Of a DNA stretch of 64,000 bases, positions 1 through 10,697 are shown piece by piece (the stretch's first letter is position 1; every line of letters starts with the position of its first letter). The notes under the pieces were generated by a model that did not search any database, was not told the DNA's origin, and saw only the letters and a program-made list of their open reading frames with translations. The stretch spans positions 10,603,521 to 10,667,520 of the forward strand of contig NC_049988.1 of the NCBI RefSeq assembly GCF_000003815.2, in the 5' to 3' direction. The position numbers and the translations under genes were made by a program. Origin of the DNA: Branchiostoma floridae. Taxonomy: Eukaryota; Chordata; Leptocardii; Amphioxiformes; Branchiostomatidae.

Positions 1-864
1 ATACGAATGAAGGCTCACCTGGGGGATAACCGCTAACCGTTAAGCGAACCCTTCGGTAACCGCAAAAAAGCGACCCCTTACGATCGGACTTCCGAAATTT
101 CAAACAAAATGTGCGTTACTTTCAACACTTGAATATCACAGTAAAACCCGTGGGCAAAAAATAAAAAGTGATTTGAGTACCCAAAGTTACTTTGTACTTT
201 TCTACATACGAATGAAGGCTCACCTGGGGGATAACCGCTAACCGCTAAGCGAACCCTTCGGTAACCGCAAAAAAGCGACCCCTTACGATCGGACTTCCGA
301 AATTTCAAACAAAATGTGCGTTACTTTCAACACTTGAATATCATAGTAAAACCCGTGGGCAAAAGGTAAAAAGTGATTTGAGTACCCAAAATTACTTTGT
401 AACTTTTCTACATACGAATGAAGGCTCACCTGGGGGATAACCGCTAACCGCTAAGCGAACCCTTCGGTAACCGCAAAAAAGCGACCCCTTACGATCGGAC
501 TTCCGAAATTTCAAACAAAATGTGCGTTACTTTCAACACTTGAATATCACAGTAAAACCCGTGGGCAAAAGGTAAAAAGTGATTTGAGTACCCAAAATTA
601 CTTTGTAACTTTTCTACATACGAATGAAGGCTCACCTGGGGGATAACCGCTAACCGCTAAGCGAACCCTTCGGTAACCGCAAAAAAGCGACCCCTTACGA
701 TCGGACTTCCGAAATTTCAAACAAAATGTGCGTTACTTTCAACACTTGAATATCATAGTAAAGCCCGTGGGCAAAAGGTAAAAAGTGATTTGAGTACCCA
801 AAATTACTTTGTAACTTTTCTACATACGAATGAAGGCTCACCTGGGGGATAACCGCTAACCGCT
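1..864. repeat. 206-bp satellite array, block 1
   Basis: The same unit recurs with a period of 205-206 bp; the string atacgaatga begins at 1, 206, 412, 618 and 824. Each unit carries a (aaccgct)-like motif followed by a conserved stretch containing cgaacccttcggtaaccgc. About 4.2 copies are present and the block runs off the left edge of the window. Copies differ by only a few bases. The short minus-strand open frames inside it repeat with the satellite period and are not genes. Confidence 0.95.
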
Positions 865-1074
865 ATTGTAGAGGGGAATTTGTTATCACCAAGCACAGTA
901 GGGGCATCTTCTCTGGATAGCTTTAAAGAACGCTTGCAGATAGATGTGCTAAAGTTAGGTGTGACAGGTTGTTCGGTGTAATATAACCAGCTGCTGCCAC
1001 GCCGCGTGCCTGCGAAGCTGGTGTGTTACGCCGAGCGGCGGTTGTACCGGCTTTATAGATACAGATACAGATAG
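865..1074 (+). mobile_element. 3' end of a 5'-truncated non-LTR (CR1/L2-like) retrotransposon
   Basis: Directly abutting the satellite, frame 865-981 encodes 38 residues that look like the C-terminus of a CR1/L2-type reverse transcriptase (pattern SSLDSFKERL) and ends at TAA 979-981. A GC-rich 3' untranslated stretch follows and ends in a short tandem gatacagatacagata tail, typical of non-LTR elements with microsatellite 3' ends. Everything upstream of the last 38 codons is missing, as expected from 5' truncation. The family assignment rests on this short C-terminal match only. Confidence 0.6.
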
Positions 1075-2228
1075 TGCAAATAAATGTGTATTTCCTTTAT
1101 AAAGGATCCCCCTCTCGAGCTCTGCCTTTGATGTTACTGAATGGCAAAGTCATTGAGTACACTGATAATTATTGTATATATTACATACTAATGTCATTAT
1201 CAAAAAAAGCAAGCTATCGCCTTTTTTTGCTTGAGAAACTTCAACACTGTGTCTGCACTGAAGATTTCTGTGAAATTTACCTACTAGTATTATACGCCCT
1301 ACCTTGGAGTGTGCTTCCCCTGTATTTAATACAGGTCTAACCTGCCAACAATAGAACGCATACGAAAGCGACCGCTAAGAATAATTTTTGGCAGCGATTA
1401 TACTTACTATGCTGAAGCTTTACCTAGGTAAAATATTTGTACTTCAGAAGCAAGAGGAGAATTTCTGTGTCTTGAATTTGCGAAATCCCTGTTTAGTTTA
1501 CGCACTTTACGCACTCACCTTCGTATCGCTGTACTGCTATCATTTTAGAGCTTGCAAATACAGTTTAGCACACTTGTGTGTTCTTGTTTGTGTACAGAAA
1601 ATAAACCCTTATCCGTTCCAACTATCATCAATACATACCAGTATGATAAGCACCAGCCCCTAAACTACTCACAAAGAATCAATCGTAGATGTACATGTCC
1701 GTCCAATCTCTATATAAATATGAACATATACCGTTACATCGTTTGTATGCTAGGCGTATACCTTTCTTTGACCAAAGTACGATAAAACTCGTTGGAACTT
1801 TCACACATTTATGTGTTTTTGTTGTTGTTGTAGAATTCTTGTTTGTTACTGCCTGTATCATGAGCTGAAAGAATCCACTCTCAGTTACAACCCATTTTAC
1901 CACAACATGGTTGGGAAAGTGGGGTAACTATTTCGCACCTAGATTGCTTCCACACGCCATTCAGTTCTATCCTAGATGCCCAGTATCTCCAGCTGTTGTC
2001 TGTTATTTTTCCGCACATATCCAGTATTAACATACCATTTTCTTTCATAAACATGTAAGTCCATTCTTTTCAAAGTTGTCTTCTCTTTTCGTGGCCACTA
2101 CGACACAAATGACCATTGGCAGACAAGTTTCGTTCACAAATGTGATTATCTTCTTTCTTCAAGCGGGTGTGACACGCCCATGGTACAGACAAGAGTCTCT
2201 AAGTCAGTACCAAAGTCTACAATGGCTC
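1075..2228. other. AT-rich interval, no gene recognised
   Basis: Only short open frames without domain motifs, signal peptides or matching splice sites are present. It is the upstream flank of the secreted-peptide gene. Confidence 0.5.
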
Positions 2229-2357
2229 ATTTGCATACTTGTCTTACACATTTGAGTACTAGTATATATTTCCATCCCCGCGAGCCCTCCTCATTCATTC
2301 CCGCCAGCCGTGACCTCAGAGTGACATCGTGCCGTGATCTACGTGTCCAGGAATTCT
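2229..2357 (+). promoter_or_regulatory. Core promoter and non-coding exon 1 of the secreted-peptide gene
   Basis: A perfect octamer ATTTGCAT (2229-2236, POU-type site) lies 26 bp upstream of a TATATATT box (2263-2270). Transcription would start near 2295. The 5' untranslated exon would end at a consensus donor tct|gtaagtat at 2357/2358. It would splice to an acceptor (pyrimidine-rich, ending catcag at 2775) just before the ATG-containing exon. Spacing and order are as expected for a TATA-driven animal gene; no transcript evidence is available. Confidence 0.55.
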
Positions 2358-2788
2358 GTAAGTATCAAACTCTTACCAGCACCTTCTTTTGAAATCACTT
2401 TTCTGTTTTCTACGTACCATATTTTCTTGGTATTTCTAATTTCATTTTGATAATAGCGGGTCTTGATGGAAGATGGACTTGCTTTGTGAGAATTTGTTCA
2501 AAATGTGCAAAATGACATTGCCTAAATCAAAGTAAAGCTTATTGTCGAATGGTTTGCTGTTGACCCAGACAGAACAGGACCAGTTTTTTGTGTGTGGTAG
2601 CTATAACCATAGGATTAGGAGAAGTGATATTCTCTCCGCAATTTGTCGATTTGAGTCCTGTAGTTTGCTTGGTAGATTTGTAGTTAGTTTGGTGCCGTTT
2701 GGGATTACCACAAGGATAGAACGGAGTAATAGAACCGAATAACCGTGACCATTTTGTTTCCCCTCCCAACATCAGTTGAAGCTAAACC

Positions 2789-3376
2789 ATGAAGCTGTTT
2801 GTCTGCATGATGCTGGTGACGATGGTTGTCATGGCAACGCTGATCGACGACTCCGAGGGGTGGAGGCGTCGGCGCAGGCGCAGAAGGGGTCGTCTGGATG
2901 TGGATGCAGATGGTACGTTTGGTCATCACAAATATTCAGAAGGACACCTTGGTTTTACCTAGACGCTGTCCTTTTAATTTGGACAGGGATAAGTAGATAA
3001 TGTTCCAACATAGCTAACAGAAAGTGAAAAGGACTTTATTTTAGTACTGATAAATTCTATAATACAAACTTTGCTCTTTCAGTGTCAACAATGTTCTTCT
3101 AAAAATGAATTTCTGTACTACATTTCGGCGCCGTACACTAAGTCGATGTACTATAGTTATTTGTCACAACTGTTTCATAATAATTGTCTTTCCTCTACCC
3201 GTGCAGCTGACTCAGAGTTGAGAGAGGTTGTGGAAGAGGCGAGGTCGCTCCTGGAGGAACTTGATGAGGCCAGTGAACACTTGGATACACAAGGACTAGA
3301 GAACGAGGAAGAGGAGAACATACTCACGGATCAGGAAGAAAGTCGAAAGAGAAGGACTCTCGAGCAAGGAATTTAG
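2789..3376 (+). CDS. Small secreted peptide precursor with an octa-arginine core and acidic tail (2 coding exons)
   Basis: The coding exons are 2789-2912 and 3207-3376, joined phase 1 to phase 1 (donor g|gtacgt, acceptor gtgcag). They give 97 residues and stop at TAG 3374-3376. Residues 1 to about 18 form a hydrophobic signal peptide (MKLFVCMMLVTMVVMA). Residues 25-35 are a Trp, eight consecutive Arg, Gly and Arg, the last pair resembling an amidation/processing site. Residues 36-88 are strongly acidic and heptad-like (EEARSLLEELDEASEHL), then a basic SRKRR site precedes a final TLEQGI. The order signal, cationic core, anionic propiece resembles tunicate antimicrobial-peptide precursors and also some neuropeptide precursors. 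I do not recognise the gene itself. The start is chosen because it is the first ATG after the acceptor and opens a signal peptide. Confidence 0.75.
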
Positions 3377-3584
3377 TCAAGTTGAAACTGGCATGGTTTA
3401 GAACGAAAGGGCGATTGGTCGTTGAGTTAATTTTTCTTCGACTGAATATATTTTGTTATTCTTTTTACGCAACGTGCAATGTCATTCAACCCAAAGTAAA
3501 GTAATTTGAGGTGGTAAAATTTGTGTCTGATAATGGATTCAATCTGTTGACTAAAAAATCATCCACGTCTCAGATTGATATGTG

Positions 3585-3971
3585 NNNNNNNNNNNNNNNN
3601 NNNNNNNNNNNNNNNNNNNNNNNNNNNNNNNNNNNNNNNNNNNNNNNNNNNNNNNNNNNNNNNNNNNNNNNNNNNNNNNNNNNNNNNNNNNNNNNNNNNN
3701 NNNNNNNNNNNNNNNNNNNNNNNNNNNNNNNNNNNNNNNNNNNNNNNNNNNNNNNNNNNNNNNNNNNNNNNNNNNNNNNNNNNNNNNNNNNNNNNNNNNN
3801 NNNNNNNNNNNNNNNNNNNNNNNNNNNNNNNNNNNNNNNNNNNNNNNNNNNNNNNNNNNNNNNNNNNNNNNNNNNNNNNNNNNNNNNNNNNNNNNNNNNN
3901 NNNNNNNNNNNNNNNNNNNNNNNNNNNNNNNNNNNNNNNNNNNNNNNNNNNNNNNNNNNNNNNNNNNNNNN
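3585..3971. other. Assembly gap (387 N)
   Basis: A run of N separates the 3' flank of the secreted-peptide gene from satellite block 2, so the true junction and the gene's polyadenylation site are hidden. Confidence 1.
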
Positions 3972-6900
3972 CTGGGGATACCGCTAACCGCTAAGCGAAC
4001 CCTTCGGTAACCGCAGAAAAGCGACCCCTTACGATCGGACTTCCGAAATTTCAAACAAAATGTGCGTTACTTTCAACACTTGAATATCATAGTAAAACCC
4101 GTGGGCAAAGGGTAAAAGGTGATTTGAGTACCCAAAATTACTTTGTAACTTTTCTACATACGAATGAAGGCTCACCTGGGGGATAACCGCTAAGCGAACC
4201 CTTCGGTAACCGCAAAAAAGTGACCCCTTACGATCGGACTTCCGAAATTTCAAACAAAATGTGCGTTACTTTCAACACTTGAATATCATAGTAAAACCCG
4301 TGAGCAAAGGGTAAAAGGTGATTTGAGTACCCAAAATTACTTTGTAACTTTTCTACATACGAATGAAGGCTCACCTGGCGGATAACCGCTAACCGCTAAG
4401 CGAACCCTTCGGTAACCGCAAAAAAGCGACCCCTTACGATCGGACTTCCGAAATTTCAAACAAAATGTGCGTTACTTTCAACACTTGAATATCATAGTAA
4501 AACCCGTGGGCAAAAGGTAAAAAGTGATTTGAGTACCCAAAATCACTTTGTAACTTTTCTACATACGAATGAAGGCTCACCTGGCGGATAACCGCTAACC
4601 GCTAAGCGAACCCTTCGGTAACCGCAAAAAAGCGACCCCTTACAATCGGACTTCCGAAATTTCAAACAACATGTGCGTTACTTTCAACACTTGAATATCA
4701 TAGTAAAACCCGTGCGCAAAAGTTAAAAAGTGATTTGAGTACCCAACATTACTTTGTAACTTTTCTACATACGAATGAAGGCTCACCTGGGGGATAACCG
4801 CTAACCGCTAAGCGAAGCCTTCGGTAACCGCAAAAANNNNNNNNNNNNNNNNNNNNNNNNNNNNNNNNNNNNNNNNNNNNNNNNNNNNNNNNNNNNNNNN
4901 NNNNNNNNNNNNNNNNNNNNNNNNNNNNNNNNNNNNTTACTTTCAACACTTGAATATCATAGTAAAACCCGTGGGCAAAAGGTAGAAAGTGATTTGAGTA
5001 CCCAAAATTACTTTGTAACTTTTCTACATACGAGTGAAGGCTCACCTGGGGGATAACCGCTAACCGCTAAGCGAACCCTTCGGTAACCGCAAAAAAGCAA
5101 CCCCTTACGATCGGACCTCCAAAATTTCAAACAAAATGTGCGTTACTTTCAACACTTGAATATCATAGTAAAACCCGTGGGCAAAAGGTAGAAAGTGATT
5201 TGAGTACCCAAAATTACTTTGTAACTTTTCTACATACGAATGAAGGCTCACCTGGGGGATAACCGCTAACCGCTAAGCGAACCCTTCGGTAACCGCAAAA
5301 AAGCGACCCCTTACGATCGGACTTCCGAAATTTCAAACAAAATGTGCGTTACTTTCAACACTTGAATATCAAAGTAAAACCCGTGGGCAAAAGGTAAAAA
5401 GTGATTTGAGTACCCAAAATTACTTTGTAACTTTTCTACATACGAATGAAGGCTCACCTGGGGGATAACCGCTAACCGCTAAGCGAACCCTTCGGTAACC
5501 GCAAAAAAGCGACCCCTTACGATCGGACTTCCGAAATTTCAAACCAAATGTGCGTTACTTTCAACACTTGAATATCATAGTAAAACCTCGTGGGCAAAAA
5601 GGTAAATAAGTGATTTTGAGTACCCCCAAAATTACTTTTGTAAACTTTTCTAACATACGATTGAAAGACTCACCTGGGGGATAACCGCTAACCCTTCGGT
5701 AACCGCAAAAAAGCGACCCCTCACGATCGGACTTCCGAAATTTCAAACAAAATGTGCGTTACTTTCAACACTTGAATATCATAGTAAAACCCGTGGGCAA
5801 AAGGTAAAAAGTGATTTGAGTACCCAAAATTACTTTGTAACTTTTCTACATACGAATGAAGACTCACCTGGGGGATAACCGCTAACCCTTCGGTAACCGC
5901 AAAAAAGCGACCCCTCACGATCGGACTTCCGAAATTTCAAACAAAATGTGCGTTACTTTCAACACTTGAATATCATAGTAAAACCCGTGGGCAAAAGGTA
6001 CAAAGTGATTTGAGTACCCAAAATTACTTTGTAACTTTTCTACATACGAATGAAGGCTCACCTGGGGGATAACCGCTAACCCTTCGGTAACCGCAAAAAA
6101 GCGACCCCTCACGATCGGACTTCCGAAATTTCAAACAAAATGTGCGTTACTTTCAACACTTGAATATCATAGTAAAACCCGTGGGCAAAAGGTAAAAAGT
6201 GATTTGAGTACCCAAAATTACTTTGTAACTTTTCTACATACGAATGAAGACTCACCTGGGGGATAACCGCTAACCCTTCGGTAACCGCAAAAAAGCGACC
6301 CCTCACGATCGGACTTCCGAAATTTCAAACAAAATGTGCGTTACTTTCAACACTTGAATATCATAGTAAAACCCGTGGGCAAAAGGTAAAAAGTGATTTG
6401 AGTACCCAAAATTACTTTGTAACTTTTCTACATACGAATGACTGGTCACTGAGAGAATAACCGCTAACCGCTAAGCGAACCCTTCGGTAACCGCAAAAAA
6501 GCGACCCCTTACGATCGGACTTCCGAAATTTCAAACAAAATGTGCGTTACTTTCAACACTTGAATATCATAGTAAAACCCGTGGGCAAAAGGTAAAAAGT
6601 GATTTGAGTACCCAAAATTACTTTGTAACTTTTCTACATACGAATGAAGGCTCACCTGGGGGATAACCGCTAACCGCTAAGCGAACCCTTCGGTAACCGC
6701 AAAAAAGCGACCCCTTACGATCGGACTTCCGAAATTTCAAACAAAATGTGCGTTACTTTCAACACTTGAATATCATAGTAAAACCCGTGGGCAAAAGGTA
6801 AAAAGTGATTTGAGTACCCAAAATTACTTTGTAACTTTTCTACATACGAATGAAGACTCACCTGGGGGATAACCGCTAACCCTTCGGTAACCGCAAAAAA

Positions 6901-7382
6901 GCGACCCCTCACGATCGGACTTCCGAAATTTCAAACAAAATGTGCGTTACTTTCAACACTTGAATATCATAGTAAAACCCGTGGGCAAAAGGTAAAAAGT
7001 GATTTGAGTACCCAAAATTACTTTGTAACTTTTCTACATACGAATGAAGGCTCACCTGGGGGATAACCGCTAACCGCTAAGCGAACCCTTCGGTAACCGC
7101 AAAAAAGCGACCCCTTACGATCGGACTTCCGAAATTTCAAACAAAATGTGCGTTACTTTCAACACTTGAATATCATAGTAAAACCCGTGGGCAAAAGGTA
7201 AAAAGTGATTTGAGTACCCAAAATTACTTTGTAACTTTTCTACATACGAATGAAGGCTCACCTGGGGGATAACCGCTAACCGCTAAGCGAACCCTTCGGT
7301 AACCGCAAAAAAGTGACCCCTTACGATTGGACTTCTGAAATTTCAAACAAAATGTGCGTTACTTTCAACACTTGAATATCAT
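3972..7382. repeat. 206/194-bp satellite array, block 2
   Basis: About 16-17 further copies of the unit in block 1 are present. Two length classes exist: the 206-bp form and a 194-bp form lacking 12 bp (cgctaagcgaac or equivalent) between aaccgcta and cccttcgg. The 194-bp form occurs in a run from about 5670 to 6300 and again near 6860. At 6440 a diverged junction (gactggtcactgagag) replaces the usual ggctcacctggggg. A 100-N gap interrupts at 4837-4936. Repeated minus-strand open frames of 65-76 codons are by-products of the period. Confidence 0.95.
4837..4936. other. Assembly gap (100 N) inside the satellite
   Basis: An exactly 100-base N run, the usual placeholder for a gap of unknown size. 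Confidence 1.
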
Positions 7383-7482
7383 NNNNNNNNNNNNNNNNNN
7401 NNNNNNNNNNNNNNNNNNNNNNNNNNNNNNNNNNNNNNNNNNNNNNNNNNNNNNNNNNNNNNNNNNNNNNNNNNNNNNNNNN
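7383..7482. other. Assembly gap (100 N) between satellite and microsatellite
   Basis: An exactly 100-base N run; the left side is satellite and the right side is the CAGACA-type microsatellite. Confidence 1.
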
Positions 7483-8160
7483 GACAGAAACACAGACAGA
7501 CAGAAACACACACAGACAGACAGAAACACAGACAGAAACACAGATACAGACAGACAGAAACACAGACACAGACAGACAGAAACACAGACAGACAGAAACA
7601 CAGACAGACAGAAACACAGACAGAAACACAGACAGACAGAAACACAGACAGAAACACAGAGACAGAAACACAGACAGACAGAAACACAGACAGAAACACA
7701 GACAGAAACCCAGACACAGACAGAAACACACAGACAGAAACACAGACACAGACAGAAACACAGACAGAAACACAGACAGAAACACAGGCACAGAAACACA
7801 GACACAGACAGACAGAAACACAGACAGAAACACAGACAGACAGAAACACAGACAGACAGACAGAAACACAGACAGAAACACAGACAGACAGAAACACACA
7901 CAGACAGACAGAAACACAGACAGAAACACAGATACAGACAGACAGAAACACAGAGACAGACAGACAGAAACATAGACAGACAGAAACACAGACAGAAACA
8001 CAGACAGAAACACAGACAGAAACACAGACACAGACAGAAACACAGACAGACAGAGACACAGACAGAAACACAGACAGAAACACAGACGCAGGCAGACAGA
8101 AACACAGACACAGACAGACAGTGACACAGACAGACACGGAAAGACAGACTGACACAGACA
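7483..8160. repeat. (CAGACAGAAACA)n-type compound microsatellite
   Basis: About 680 bp are built from cagacaga and aacacaga blocks in irregular order. Several frames on both strands stay open for more than 250 codons and translate to low-complexity Asp/Arg/Gln/Thr or Cys/Leu/Ser/Val strings. These are simple-sequence artefacts. Confidence 0.95.
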
Positions 8161-8168
8161 GCCACAGA

Positions 8169-8262
8169 TATAAAAGAGCCCAGCCGAAATGCAGACTCCC
8201 TCGGGACAAAGTTTAGAAAATCGCACTTATTAAACCCCTGCTGCGGACGACTACTATTACAG
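8169..8262 (+). promoter_or_regulatory. Candidate promoter 1 and alternative non-coding first exon
   Basis: TATAAAAG at 8169-8176 is followed about 85 bp downstream by a consensus donor, cag|gtgagc at 8262/8263. This is the geometry of a TATA promoter with a short untranslated first exon. It would feed the signal-peptide exon at 10550. Transcription has not been shown. Confidence 0.4.
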
Positions 8263-8347
8263 GTGAGCGTCGCGTGACAGGTGACCCATTATTCCACCTG
8301 GCTCACCTGTAACCTGATATTATCCTGGAACGTGACCTTCAGGAGTG

Positions 8348-8438
8348 TATAAATATGACTGCAGCACGGTCAGGGGCGTCACACGAACTTGGGCTGACAA
8401 CAGATCAACGGACTTGAACTTCGCCACAGTCACACAAG
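8348..8438 (+). promoter_or_regulatory. Candidate promoter 2 and non-coding first exon
   Basis: TATAAATA at 8348-8355 is followed by a probable start near 8380 and a strong donor, aag|gtaagag at 8438/8439. The next good acceptor before a start codon on this strand is the ctacag at 10536, which opens the signal-peptide exon. It is probably the main promoter of the mucin/TSP1 gene; that link is inferred. Confidence 0.5.
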
Positions 8439-9738
8439 GTAAGAGGTGTCTCATGCAGGTTACGATACCTTAACACGTAAGTTTCCCTAAAGTTTAAGTA
8501 AATCGTGTTCTATCGGTATATTTCGCTATTTGATGGGGGCTCGAACATTCGTTTTCTAGAACCTATTTCTTATGTAGTATTAGTTTTTTGCGCACGTTTA
8601 TCGTATACCGACATCATCATGTAGTCAGATATCATGCACATGTAGCTTATTTTGGTCTTACTTAAACATATGACCCTCGTTAGCGCTTACGTACGATTTT
8701 GTAAAACATCTTTCGTGGTGGCGCTGATATTAGAAAATATCACGAGTTCGCCATGTCTGCATCTGTTTATAAAGTTGAATTTTGAAAACTATCCATTGTT
8801 CCCAGCTGCTCCTATGAGTATAATGTTAGAAGGCAGTCGTACTGAAGGATTGGGAATTTCCATGGTATTGTTCTTGGAGTTTCCCGATGATGACGTAACC
8901 TGCAACTGTAGTGGATCTTGCGATAGAAAGGGAAGTGCCAGTTCGTGAAAGCTATTTGTTGAAAAGTGAGCGTGTCCCAATATAGCGATGACGTCATCAT
9001 GACGTAACTAGAAATTTCGTAAATTTTCACTTTACAACCAGGTTATCTTTCAACTGTAAGCAAAGAAGCATTTGCAAGGCCGTAAAAAAATCACAGACCA
9101 CAATTCTGTACCACTTTAGTAATATTTCATTCAAGGTACCTCATAAAGCTTGTTTAGTCGACCTTTTTAGTTTTCGTGCTGAACTGAAATTTCAAACACA
9201 GTTTTCCGAGCAGACTGACAAGGACCCTGTTTATGCTACTCGTTATAGCAACTTTTATCTACTAGTGCCTTTCTAACTGTTCGCTTCCTTAGGAAAACAT
9301 AATGTTACTAGTGAACTTAAAGATGGTTAATGTCGCAAAAACGGGCGTAAAACGCAGCGAATCTGAATGGGTCTGATCTTTACATTTGCTTTAAAATTGA
9401 TCAGCCAAGGGCTTTGAATTGAAACTCTTGTTATCTCTCCAGTCACTGCCTGGTACTTGTCAAAGCTATAATTTAGCTGCTTCTCCAATCAACGATTTCA
9501 AATTTTCGGTACTCCTTACTCCGGCCATGTGTGTTATTACAGAACGATTGGTCCCGAATGTTACCAATTATTCCGATCCGTGAGTGCAGAAATGTTCTTC
9601 CCTTTGTCTGCCATTTCCTGTACAGACGTTTGTTTTTCCTGGTAACCAGAAAAAAAAAACTGTTATTACCAATAATAGTGCACATTCAGGTTACAAAATT
9701 ACTTCATGCACTCAATGGAAAAGGGGCCATTATGATTA
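8439..9738. other. Probable intron 1, no gene recognised
   Basis: No supported coding exon is visible. A perfect CRE-type palindrome TGACGTCA lies at 8989-8996 with a second half-consensus TGACGTAA at 9000-9007 and another near 8890, so the region may hold regulatory sites. Confidence 0.35.
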
Positions 9739-9746
9739 TTGTACGC

Positions 9747-10180
9747 TAGGGCTGGGTACCGGTACAGAAAATTCAGGTCCAGGTCCGGTTCAGGTCCAAA
9801 GGATCAGGTCCAGGTCCGGACCTGAACCTGGACCTGTTTCAGTATGACTCATACCAATGGTCCATTTCACTAGAAAGAAATCTGTTTGGTGGTGTATTAG
9901 ACTTACACTGGCGTTTTAAAGTCCTACAACGCTAACTGCACCTGTACGATTGGCTGTAAAACTTGGTAGAAATTATTATAAACTCTACTCTACTTCACTC
10001 TTGTTATTTTTTTCCACCTGCAAGCGCCAAAACGTTTGAATGCCTTATAAAATAATCTGTTAAATTTCCAATCGGTCCAACATTCGGTCCACCCAATTTT
10101 TTCAGGTCCGGTTTTTCTGGACCGGTCCAATAAGAAAAAAACGGTTTTGTACCGGTACGCTGTACCGATACCCAGCCCTA
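9747..10180. mobile_element. Non-autonomous hAT-type element (434 bp)
   Basis: The element is bounded by inverted repeats of about 21 bp, TAGGGCTGGGTACCGGTACAG on the left and its complement with one mismatch on the right. It is flanked by a perfect 8-bp direct repeat TTGTACGC (9739-9746 and 10181-10188). An 8-bp target duplication and this terminal sequence fit the hAT superfamily. It contains no transposase. The interior includes repeated caggtccaggtccgg motifs that are themselves palindromic. Confidence 0.85.
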
Positions 10181-10549
10181 TTGTACGCGTATCATGATTG
10201 TTTGGTAGCTCTAATTTTGCTTGGGTACAGAAAAAGCACCCATAAAATAAAACAACCAGCATGTTATGAAGGTAAGACATATATATTCAAACACAATTCA
10301 ATCTGTACAACTGGAATTGATTGCGGCTTGATTTCGCGTTGAAATGTGAGAAAATAACGCATAAATGTGTTAAAAATGAGTTACAGATATCAATCTGACT
10401 GAAGATTTTAAGATTCAGAAAACCTGTTCTTTTGGCAACACATCCCTTTACATAAAACTATCAGCATAAAAACTCACCATGCAAATGTCTACGGGCAACT
10501 TTAGCAAAAATTTTACTCGCACTTCTTCTTCTACAGTATTCACCGCACA

Positions 10550-10697
10550 ATGAAGATGGTTCACGGTCTGGTGGCCGCTTTACTGTGCCTGGGGTGTGTA
10601 TCAGTGCGCGCACAGACCGACGCGATCCCGACATGCATTCCGTTGGGTGACGTCACGGGTGCTCCTGGCGGGACGGGGCCGACACGGGAACCACGGG
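10550..10697 (+). CDS. Signal-peptide exon, probable first coding exon of the mucin/TSP1 membrane protein
   Basis: After an acceptor (ttcttctacag at 10536), ATG 10550 opens a classic signal peptide, [19 protein letters not shown], with likely cleavage after RA near residue 21, then a Pro/Thr/Gly-rich start of a mature chain with one Cys. In-frame phase-1 donors are possible at 10646 (g|gtgacg), 10658 (g|gtgctc) and 10697 (g|gtttgt); none is strong, so the end is uncertain. The downstream extracellular exons all require a phase-1 partner, which this exon can supply. No other signal-peptide exon was found before the mucin region. Linkage to that gene is inferred. Confidence 0.5.

Noticed and set aside
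78-6912. Repeated minus-strand frames of 65-76 codons in the satellite
   Set aside because: They recur with the 194/206-bp period, have no promoter or splice context and exist only because each unit carries the same accidental frame.
7321-8226. Long open frames (up to 301 codons) on both strands in the CAGACA repeat
   Set aside because: They translate to period-driven low-complexity strings, are open in several frames at once and cross an N gap; they are simple-sequence artefacts.
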